From: MPNP01 sp963668325
Lineage (GTDB): Bacteria; Pseudomonadota; Alphaproteobacteria; Rhodobacterales; Rhodobacteraceae
NCBI GenBank assembly: GCA_963668325.1
Contig: OY764222.1
Span: forward strand, 3,162,001 to 3,226,000
Length of the DNA: 64,000 nucleotides
Direction of reading: 5' to 3'
Below are positions 57,903 through 64,000 of the stretch, piece after piece. The position numbers and the translations under genes are program-made. Positions within the stretch are counted from its first letter, which is position 1, and every line of letters begins with the position of its first letter. Under the pieces are notes generated by a model. It was not told the origin of the DNA. It did not search any database and was given only the letters and a program-made list of their open reading frames with translations.

Positions 57903-58144
57903 CAACACAATCCTGCTGATACTGCCTCTAGTTGCTCCTCTGAAATATTGGGATCAGGCGGTAGGGCAATGTGAACTGTCTGCATGTCACTTTCGTGGAC
58001 ACATATAGACATCGAGTCAGGCATTGTAATCCCCAATTCTTTGGATATTGCACCCTTTGGTTCAGCCAGCAACTCTTGACGAAAGGCGACATCAATTGCA
58101 GATTTATCAACAATTTGCTTTAACATTTCATCACCACTTCGCAT
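57893..58144 (-). CDS. TOMM precursor peptide 2, nitrile-hydratase-like leader, core LCCCW
   Basis: 83 aa from ATG 58144, chosen because GAGGAG precedes it and because it then has the same length as precursor 1. The leader is close to precursor 1 (17 differences in 78 residues by my count), while the core differs in four of five positions: LCCCW, three consecutive cysteines. The leader ends EEQLEAVSAG, the expected processing site. Leader conservation with core divergence is typical of RiPP precursors. Confidence 0.86.
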   Translation of the reverse strand: MRSGDEMLKQIVDKSAIDVAFRQELLAEPKGAISKELGITMPDSMSICVHESDMQTVHIALPPDPNISEEQLEAVSAGLCCCW

Positions 58145-58210
58145 ATAAAACTCCTCAATCAAATTAGATTTAATTCCTGTGTATCAATTTATACTCAGAA
58201 TTTATTTTTT

Positions 58211-58223
58211 CAAAATCTTTTTT
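58211..58223 (-). promoter_or_regulatory. Motif shared upstream of both precursor genes
   Basis: The 13-bp sequence CAAAATCTTTTTT on the plus strand (AAAAAAGATTTTG on the coding strand) is repeated at 57573-57585. Each copy lies 60-67 bp before a precursor start, so it is probably part of a duplicated promoter or regulator site. Confidence 0.35.
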
Positions 58224-58519
58224 CATTCTATAGTTACGGAATCTTATTTCCCCATCTATCAATTACACAGGCCAATAGAGTAGCCAATGCCAACACTCCA
58301 AGTCGTGCAGTTGATACTGTGAAATATTCCCATTCAGCATCAAGTGAAAAAATAGACCCAAAACAGGTATAATTTTTCAAGAATATTAAACTTTATGGGT
58401 AGAGTCGAGGGGAGGCGCGCCTTGTTTTAGGTTTGGAGAGTAGCCGTTTCCGATGGCTTTCGCCCTTCATCGGTGCCTCAGTTCTTCACCATGACTGCGT
58501 TTCCTCACCCCCGCTCATC

Positions 58520-58553
58520 AAACCGGACGTGCGGTTTTCCCGCATCCGGCTTT
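58520..58553 (-). ncRNA. Group II intron domain V hairpin
   Basis: On the minus strand, just after the reverse transcriptase gene, AAGCCGGATGCGG, a GAAAA-type loop and CCGCACGTCCGGTT form the 34-nt domain V with its typical bulge. This marks the 3' catalytic end of a group II intron. Domain VI and the 3' splice site should lie within about 100 bp (58400-58515), but the exact end cannot be set. Confidence 0.75.
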
Positions 58554-58564
58554 CCTCTGGAATA

Positions 58565-59905
58565 TCATGCCTTCGCCCACGCAAAGCCCTTTGTCGTCGG
58601 CGCAAGTCGAACCAAGCCGTATTGTTCCCACAGTTTGGCGCTTGAAAATTGCACATATTTTCCACTTCTTAACTTGTGCTTTCGTGTGAGCCACTGTCGA
58701 AGCCGTTTTGTCGTGTGAGCATCAATGGCCCTGTAAGCAGGACTGACTTGGCCAAGACAATAGTAATTCGCCCAACCGGACAGCATTCTGTTCAGTTTCA
58801 GCACCATATCTTCGCTGGCCATCAATCCAAATCTCGCGGCCGTCTGCTCGCTGATTTTACGGCATATGCCTTGAACACTCGCCTTGCTCGGGCGGGTACC
58901 TATGTAGGTCCCTGTCCCATTCCGGCGGTAATTAAGTCCAATACGATAACCAAGAAACCCCATGGCTTCATCTGGACATCGCAGGCATTGGGTTTTCTGG
59001 TCATTGAGAGGTAGGTGCAGACAATGCATGATTCGTTTGACCGCCAGCAGCATCTCCGTCGCTGGTGCTTTGCCAAGGACACAAAAATCATCCGCATAAT
59101 TCACAATCTCCGACCCGAAGCGTCGAGTATAACCCAACGCTTGCCAACCAAGAATGAACCGACGCATGTAAAGATTGCTGGCAAGGGGTGAAATGGGTGC
59201 ACCCTGCGGGGTCCCTTTCCTTTCCTTGCGGGCACGGTTGGTACGCCGTTTCCCACCGCGACCATCATCCTCTATGACCGGCATCTCCAACCATGCCTTG
59301 ATAAGAGTGAGCATGCGGCCATCGCTGACACGACGGGCGATGCTCTTCATCAATTCAGCATGGGGTATCTCACCGAAATAGTTGGACAAATCGCCGTCAA
59401 CCACCTCTCTATGGCCCGTATTCAGAAGTCCATGAACACGTTTGACCGCATCAATGGCACTCCGCCCCGGTCGATAGGCATATTGTTCCGGTTGCAAGTC
59501 AGCTTCAATAATCGGCTCAAGGATGAGCAAGGCCGATGTCTGTGCCACTCTGTCCCGGATACAGGGTATGCCCAGCGGTCGGAATTTTCCCGGTTGCTTC
59601 TTCGGAATCATAACCTGTCGTACCGGTTTCGGTACATAGCTGTTCTCCCTCAGATCCCTCGACAGTTCCCCAAGCCACTTGTCCACGCCATACGAAGCAA
59701 TGTCATCGAATGTCTCTCGGTCAATCCCGGGCACCCCGCCATTTTGACGGACCTGCTTCCAGGCTTGGGTAAGAAAATCCATTCGCCACACCTTATCAAT
59801 CAGTGCATGGAAGCGGCAATCGGGTTCTCGCTTCGCTTTTGCATGTAGTATGTTCTGGAGTTTCTGAACTCCTTGTAGCCCTGTTAGATTATCATCAGTA
59901 GCCAT
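58565..59905 (-). CDS. ltrA: Group II intron reverse transcriptase/maturase
   Basis: 446 aa from ATG 59905, which has AAAGGAGG upstream. RT motifs are present, including KFRPLGIPCIRDRVAQ, QYAYRPGRSA, GTPQGAPISPLASNLYM and the catalytic YADDFCVLG, followed by maturase domain X with the GWANYYCLGQ motif. There is no obvious HNH endonuclease domain. The upstream 5' ribozyme (domains I-III, several hundred bases) is not found, because a transposon end begins about 60 bp upstream. Confidence 0.92.
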   Translation of the reverse strand: MATDDNLTGLQGVQKLQNILHAKAKREPDCRFHALIDKVWRMDFLTQAWKQVRQNGGVPGIDRETFDDIASYGVDKWLGELSRDLRENSYVPKPVRQVMIPKKQPGKFRPLGIPCIRDRVAQTSALLILEPIIEADLQPEQYAYRPGRSAIDAVKRVHGLLNTGHREVVDGDLSNYFGEIPHAELMKSIARRVSDGRMLTLIKAWLEMPVIEDDGRGGKRRTNRARKERKGTPQGAPISPLASNLYMRRFILGWQALGYTRRFGSEIVNYADDFCVLGKAPATEMLLAVKRIMHCLHLPLNDQKTQCLRCPDEAMGFLGYRIGLNYRRNGTGTYIGTRPSKASVQGICRKISEQTAARFGLMASEDMVLKLNRMLSGWANYYCLGQVSPAYRAIDAHTTKRLRQWLTRKHKLRSGKYVQFSSAKLWEQYGLVRLAPTTKGFAWAKA

Positions 59906-59966
59906 GCCTTGCCTCCTTTCCATACTGTTGTTGTTTTTTAATTTAAATCAACTTGAATTTCTCAAA

Positions 59967-60060
59967 TTATTTCGGGCGAAGTGAGACAAATCTTTTCAAG
60001 AAGCTCCAATAATTTTAATAAAATCAATTTCCCCACCATTTCTTTTCCAAGCAGTTAAAT
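59967..60060. repeat. Transposon end, copy B
   Basis: Starts TTATTTCGGGCGAAGTGAG and continues for about 95 bp with clear similarity to 48909-49010. It lies between the intron reverse transcriptase and the TOPRIM gene and is probably the left end of the transposon whose genes follow. Confidence 0.55.
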
Positions 60061-60198
60061 TCCCCACCTGGCAAATTTACCCCGCAAAGGCCTAAGCCGG
60101 TAACTGTTTGCAAGCACCGCAGGTCGATCAAATTGCTTGGTGCACCGTAATCCCGTTGGTCTCGATTATTGGTGGGAGTAGTTTGTTCAAATGATCAT

Positions 60199-61137
60199 TC
60201 AGTTGTCTTGCTGCACCTGCAGACAAGCATTCCAGTCCTTGCCCCCTTGGGGTCTTAGGCGCTGTATTTCGGGATGTGCCTGTAGCAGAAGAACCGCGGC
60301 CTGATCACCGGCCATATCGGCATCATAGCCACACCAGATGGTTTCCGATGGGACCAGATCAATAATCCAGGGGGGCAGCGTTGTGGCCACACCGGCAGTG
60401 GAGATGATATATTGGAAATGGGAACACTCCTTGCACATAGCCGCCGACAGAGTATAAGCCGACAGGGCATCAATCGCACTTTCGACCAACAGGGTTGGTC
60501 CCGCTTCCTGACGCGCCAGCCAGAACCCACCTTGCGCTTTTCTGGACCCCCGGCGCATTCCCTTGAAGGGTCGCCCTGGCATGGTTCCGTGCAACTCGGC
60601 CCCAACCGGTAAAGCCTTGGCATCACGGGTGATAAAAACAGCATTGCCCCTCTGGTCAGCCCCAACAAGATGCTTCCGGTGACACCAGGCAACAAGCGCG
60701 GGTGCAATCTGGCGGTCCCCGACAAGATAAGTCCACACCCGGGGCCAGTACCTTGGGACCAGTTGCAAATCCGGTGCGAGGGTGTTGCTTGCTGCCAACG
60801 GGGCGTGCCGACCACCTGGTTTGGCTGTTTGGGAACAGGGAACCACCGAAGATTGATAAGCCTGGCAAGACAATTGTTTCAGCCAGGCCAGGGCTTCACC
60901 AAAACCGCACCCCCTGGCATGGATGACAAGATCAATCGCACCGCCACCACCGGTGCCATTGAGGTGATCATAAAATTGGCTACCGGTAATGCTGAGCACT
61001 GAGCCGGAACGACGCCAGCGGTTTTGATCACTTGGATCACGCTGATAACCGCAGGCTTCGGCCACCCGACCAAGGGATATGTCCCTGAGCCGGGTGATCT
61101 GTTGGCACGACCATGGTCTTATTGGTCCAGGTCTCAT
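60199..61137 (-). CDS. TOPRIM-domain (primase-like) protein of the transposon
   Basis: 312 aa. The N-terminal part (SVLSITGSQFYDHLNGTGGGGAIDL, in part) resembles the DUF3991/CHC2-like region of plasmid primase-type proteins. The C-terminal TOPRIM fold has the Glu in LLVESAIDALSAY and the DxD in WCGYDADMAGDQA, the expected metal-binding residues. It overlaps the ATPase gene by 4 bp (ATGA). A role in repair or replication during transposition is inferred from linkage only. Confidence 0.78.
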   Translation of the reverse strand: MRPGPIRPWSCQQITRLRDISLGRVAEACGYQRDPSDQNRWRRSGSVLSITGSQFYDHLNGTGGGGAIDLVIHARGCGFGEALAWLKQLSCQAYQSSVVPCSQTAKPGGRHAPLAASNTLAPDLQLVPRYWPRVWTYLVGDRQIAPALVAWCHRKHLVGADQRGNAVFITRDAKALPVGAELHGTMPGRPFKGMRRGSRKAQGGFWLARQEAGPTLLVESAIDALSAYTLSAAMCKECSHFQYIISTAGVATTLPPWIIDLVPSETIWCGYDADMAGDQAAVLLLQAHPEIQRLRPQGGKDWNACLQVQQDN

Positions 61138-61937
61138 TGGTCCAGTTCACCAAGAGCCTCTTCCACATGAACGGCCGTTACCAGACGGGATTTATTCAGG
61201 GCCGCCGCAACCAGGGCAAAATGAGTCAGCCGGTCCAGCATACGTGGAACACCCTTACTGGCCAAGGCCAGGGCGGCAATCGCCGCCGGTTCAAACAGAT
61301 CACTCTCGTAACCGGCAAGGCGCAACCGATGGCTGAGATAACCACCAACTTCCTCTTCACTCAGACCGCCTAGGCTGCACCGAATGACAATCCGTTGGGA
61401 TAATGACGCATGGGTCGCCATCTGTTGCAGACGTCGCCGCAATTCACTGAGCCCAACGAGCAGCAGACATAACCGTTTCTCGGAATCCATCTCGTAATTG
61501 GTCAACAGACGCAACTCCTCCAGAATGGTATTATGCAAATGATGAGCTTCGTCAAAAATCAGCACCGGATATTGCCGGGCGGCAACAACCAGCCGGGATA
61601 CCTCCTCCTGGATGGCCTTGAAGGCCGCGGCCCGGCTGGTAAAACGGTCCAGGCCAAAGGCGTTGGCAATGGTATTGTAACTGTCGAGAACCGAACCTGT
61701 GGAGAGGGTTACATAACAGACCCGATATTGGTTGGGATGCAACTGGCTCACGACCTGGCGGCAGAGCGTGGTCTTGCCAGTGCCGGCCTCCGCCGTCAAC
61801 AGACCAATACCTCGCAGTTCCAGGAGATGCTGTAGACGATGACGGGTTTCCGAGGCCGCGGTATAATCGAATAATTCATCCGCCTTGGGGGCCACATCAA
61901 ATGGATAGTGCTTGAGGCCAAAATGTACTTTATACAT
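61134..61937 (-). CDS. ExeA/TniB-like AAA ATPase of the transposon
   Basis: 267 aa. It starts MYKVHFGLKHYPFDVAPKAD, typical of ExeA/TniB-like proteins. Walker A is EAGTGKTTL and Walker B VLIFDEAHHL, followed by a sensor region. It overlaps the DDE gene by one base (TAATG). By analogy with TniB and MuB it would select target DNA and activate the transposase. Confidence 0.87.
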   Translation of the reverse strand: MYKVHFGLKHYPFDVAPKADELFDYTAASETRHRLQHLLELRGIGLLTAEAGTGKTTLCRQVVSQLHPNQYRVCYVTLSTGSVLDSYNTIANAFGLDRFTSRAAAFKAIQEEVSRLVVAARQYPVLIFDEAHHLHNTILEELRLLTNYEMDSEKRLCLLLVGLSELRRRLQQMATHASLSQRIVIRCSLGGLSEEEVGGYLSHRLRLAGYESDLFEPAAIAALALASKGVPRMLDRLTHFALVAAALNKSRLVTAVHVEEALGELDQ

Positions 61938-63229
61938 TACTTCTCCTCCTTCTCATCATCGCTGGGGCCAAACCGCAAGGGCGGTCGACCACGTGGAATG
62001 GTGGTATTGGCAAAGAGGTCCAAAAGAGTGGCCTCGCCAACGGGTTTGTTATCATGATAAACCAACAGCGGCCGTCCCGGTGGGGCCGACGGGTCATAAC
62101 GCAAGGTAACCGTTTGGCCTACCAATTCCGGTGCCACCTCATACTGACGATTGTCAAGCGACACGGTGTGGGCTTGGTTGACCTTGCGGCTGACCTCGTG
62201 CAGGAACATAAGATCAAGGTCAAGGTGTGGTTCAGGATAGCGAACATGCTCAGCCTTGGCGACCCAACAATCCATCGGAGTGGCATTGTCAAGACCACGA
62301 TGCGGTGTCATGTGATAGTCGCTATCAATCCAGCAACGGGTCCGTTCATTGAGGGTTGCAAGGTTGGGAATGGCATCGTCGGCAAGCGGTGCCAGCAGCT
62401 GATCTCTGACCCGCCGAAAATATCTTTCAATTTTGCCTTTTCCTTGTGGAGCGTACGGCCTTGCATGTAGTAACGCGATGTTCAGACGGGCGCAGACAAT
62501 GGACAAATGTTTCGATCGGAAGTTGGCTCCATTGTCGGTATAAAGTCGAGTTGGCACCCCTCGACGGGTAATGGCCTCGCGCAGGACATAAAGAAAGGCC
62601 CAGGCCTTTTCGGAGAAGGCAAAATGGGCATAGGGTATGATCCTGGTCGCATCATCAAGGATGGCCAGCAAATAGGTCCGGCGAAGACGCCCCTTGGCAT
62701 CAGGAATTTTGGGACCATACATGACATCGGCTTGCCAGAGTTCACCGGGATAGCGGTATTGAAACCGACGCAGATCCTGTCCCCGGAAAGGATCCTCCTT
62801 GACCATCAGCCCCTCACGGGTAAACAGACGATGCACCGTTGAGGGCGAGACCGGAACATCCGGGGGAATCTCACCAGTTTGGCGGCCTTCGGCAATTACC
62901 TGACGAACACTCAAGACGGGAGTGTTGTGTTTGATGGCCAGGAGTGTCTCACTGACTTCCGCCGGCATCCGACGTGGTTGGGCCCGTTCACTGCGCTTTT
63001 TGGGCAGCAGCCCCTCATAACCCTTGTGTTCATAATTGCGGACCCAATCCACAAGTGTTCCTGAAGCCACACGGGTTCGGCTACTACCGGGAATGGTGTG
63101 AGCTTTGGCCGCCAGGTTGGCAATGATGACATTCCTTTCCGGACCGGCTGGCCAGGCAATGATCTGGGCCACCAGGCCATAGCGAAAGAGAGCGACATCC
63201 TCGCGGTGCCGGTTTGGTGATGTTGTCAT
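61937..63229 (-). CDS. DDE transposase (IS481/Mu/TniA-like) of the transposon
   Basis: 430 aa from ATG 63229, which has AAAAAGGAGG upstream; a longer frame to 63382 would overlap the next gene. N-terminal helix-turn-helix domains (SRTRVASGTLVDWVRNYEH, in part) precede an integrase core: D in WQADVMYGP, D in LYTDNGANF and E in GKGKIERYFRRV. A C-terminal Mu-type beta domain (YEVAPELVGQTVTLRYDP) follows. The DDE residues are intact. Confidence 0.88.
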   Translation of the reverse strand: MTTSPNRHREDVALFRYGLVAQIIAWPAGPERNVIIANLAAKAHTIPGSSRTRVASGTLVDWVRNYEHKGYEGLLPKKRSERAQPRRMPAEVSETLLAIKHNTPVLSVRQVIAEGRQTGEIPPDVPVSPSTVHRLFTREGLMVKEDPFRGQDLRRFQYRYPGELWQADVMYGPKIPDAKGRLRRTYLLAILDDATRIIPYAHFAFSEKAWAFLYVLREAITRRGVPTRLYTDNGANFRSKHLSIVCARLNIALLHARPYAPQGKGKIERYFRRVRDQLLAPLADDAIPNLATLNERTRCWIDSDYHMTPHRGLDNATPMDCWVAKAEHVRYPEPHLDLDLMFLHEVSRKVNQAHTVSLDNRQYEVAPELVGQTVTLRYDPSAPPGRPLLVYHDNKPVGEATLLDLFANTTIPRGRPPLRFGPSDDEKEEK

Positions 63230-63296
63230 AAGTAAAAACCTCCTTTTTGACTTGTTTTTTAAAATATCGGAGGAAAATGGGGCCCGATTCGGCAAA

Positions 63297-63971
63297 TCAG
63301 CAGGGGCCACCTTGTGTTGGGGGCCCAGTTTGCGACTCAATAGGGTGGCTGCAGGATCTAAATCCAACCGGTCGGGGGACATATTCGAGGTGATTGTTAT
63401 ACTGCTTGCGCAAAGTCACCAGCAGCGTGGTGGTCGTCCCCTTCTTGGCCCGGAAGGTTCCAACCGTCAGCGGCGCTTCGGCATAAAGCTCGGCGAACAA
63501 ACCTCGGGCAAGATGCAGAGCCAGGGAGGCCCAAAGAATACGTCTTTTGAGCCACCGGCGCTGGGCTCGCCAAGTCCCATGATGGTTGGGACGTAGACGG
63601 TTATGGGCCGCGGTCAGGTTTGGACACTCTTCAGCAGCTAGAGCAACCTCTTCAATTGCCTGGAGGGTGCCGGGTTTGCTTGCTGCCATAAACTCTGGCA
63701 ACAGGCTGAACGTCATCTGACAGGTGCGACAGTAATAGCGCGTAATGTTTATATTAGAGGGTGTTTTGCGAGGGTAACTCCCATGGCGGTGGAACTGACA
63801 GGTACTTTTTTGTGTGTTGGGACAGCACTCAAGTCTTGCTTCCTGCCATGCTTGCTTATAAATATAGTCGTCGACCGAAAGTGTGGTTTGATGAATGAGT
63901 TGCACTGGTGGGTCCTTTATTGTGGTTTGTGTGGTAACGTTCACAATAATGCCGGAGTATTCGGGGGGCAA
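63297..63971 (-). CDS. Zinc-ribbon protein (DUF6431-like) of the transposon
   Basis: About 224 aa with a likely InsA/DUF6431-type zinc ribbon: CCPNTQKSTCQFHRHGSYPR followed by RYYCRTCQMTF. The C-terminal half is helical with no catalytic motif seen. The start is uncertain: TTG at 63971 lies inside the hairpin at the window edge with AGGAG upstream, or a later GTG may be used. It is the first gene of the transposon set, with 67 bp before the DDE gene. Confidence 0.62.
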   Translation of the reverse strand: MPPEYSGIIVNVTTQTTIKDPPVQLIHQTTLSVDDYIYKQAWQEARLECCPNTQKSTCQFHRHGSYPRKTPSNINITRYYCRTCQMTFSLLPEFMAASKPGTLQAIEEVALAAEECPNLTAAHNRLRPNHHGTWRAQRRWLKRRILWASLALHLARGLFAELYAEAPLTVGTFRAKKGTTTTLLVTLRKQYNNHLEYVPRPVGFRSCSHPIESQTGPPTQGGPC

Positions 63972-63991
63972 CCCCCGAATACTCCTTTTTT
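63954..63991 (+). terminator. Rho-independent terminator
   Basis: GGAGTATTCGGGGG, loop GCAA and CCCCCGAATACTCC form a 14-bp perfect stem followed by six Ts on the plus strand. It would stop plus-strand transcripts at the edge of the window. It overlaps the putative start of the zinc-ribbon gene on the other strand. Confidence 0.75.
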
Positions 63992-64000
63992 ATGCTGTAA

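Larger units (their letters stand above)
59967..64000. mobile_element. Transposon with DDE transposase, AAA ATPase, TOPRIM and zinc-ribbon genes (right end outside or near window edge)
   Basis: Four minus-strand genes (63971 to 60199) are GC-richer than the surroundings; the last three overlap by 1-4 bases. A DDE integrase with an ExeA/TniB-like ATPase is the core of Tn7/Tn5053/Mu-like transposition systems. The left boundary is inferred from the repeat at 59967. No right terminal repeat is seen by 64000, so target duplication cannot be tested. Confidence 0.6.

Noticed and set aside
1..64000. CRISPR arrays, rRNA and tRNA genes
   Set aside because: No regularly spaced direct repeats, rRNA blocks or tRNA cloverleafs were recognised by eye on either strand; a covariance-model scan would be needed to exclude a missed tRNA.

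Overview
The window looks like an alphaproteobacterial chromosome of moderate, AT-leaning composition that is heavily invaded by insertion sequences. The assignment is an inference from gene content and order: an agl-type alpha-glucoside ABC operon, UgpC/MalK-type ATPases, a TAXI-TRAP transporter, the fabA-fabB-fabI cluster, and the ATP-grasp/alpha-E/transglutaminase trio. No rRNA, tRNA or CRISPR array was found. The number of fresh insertions with intact target duplications suggests a lineage in IS expansion, perhaps host-associated.

Region 1 (1-11.4 kb) is catabolic. It holds the end of a GH4 glycosidase, a flavin-dependent halogenase-like protein, a GH2 glycosidase and a PhyH-type oxygenase. 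An arginine-deiminase-superfamily hydrolase, a TAXI solute receptor with its fused TRAP permease, and a sulfatase follow.

Region 2 (11.5-24.6 kb) is a wrecked aglEFGAK operon on the minus strand. Three IS elements with exact 6-bp target duplications interrupt aglK, aglG and aglE. aglA survives only as a C-terminal relic. Only aglF is whole. Divergent from it is an in-frame fusion of a LacI-type regulator to a complete GH1 beta-glucosidase.

Region 3 (24.7-45.2 kb) is mostly intact housekeeping and sugar metabolism: the ATP-grasp/alpha-E/transglutaminase trio, a nitroreductase, a sugar-acid dehydratase, an orphan peptide-binding protein, a KDG-type kinase, and a complete sugar ABC transporter (divergent ATPase, then receptor and two permeases). 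An SRPBCC protein, a HEAT-like protein, an FAD oxidoreductase, Tag, FabA/FabB/FabI, a VOC protein and a methyltransferase complete it.

Region 4 (45.3-64 kb) is accessory. A tnpB-like gene lies inside an element bounded by 23-bp terminal inverted repeats and an 8-bp target duplication. Next is a RiPP (TOMM) cluster: an AlkB-type membrane monooxygenase fused to a GlnE-like domain, a fused E1-like/YcaO cyclodehydratase, an unknown 372-aa protein, and two paralogous nitrile-hydratase-leader precursors with five-residue cores FSMCF and LCCCW. The AlkB gene is split by an IS4-type element whose transposase carries a DruA-like (DUF4338) N-terminus, and another IS sits 33 bp upstream of its start. 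The window ends with a group II intron reverse transcriptase that lacks its 5' ribozyme half, next to a transposon encoding a DDE transposase, an ExeA/TniB-like ATPase, a TOPRIM protein and a zinc-ribbon protein.
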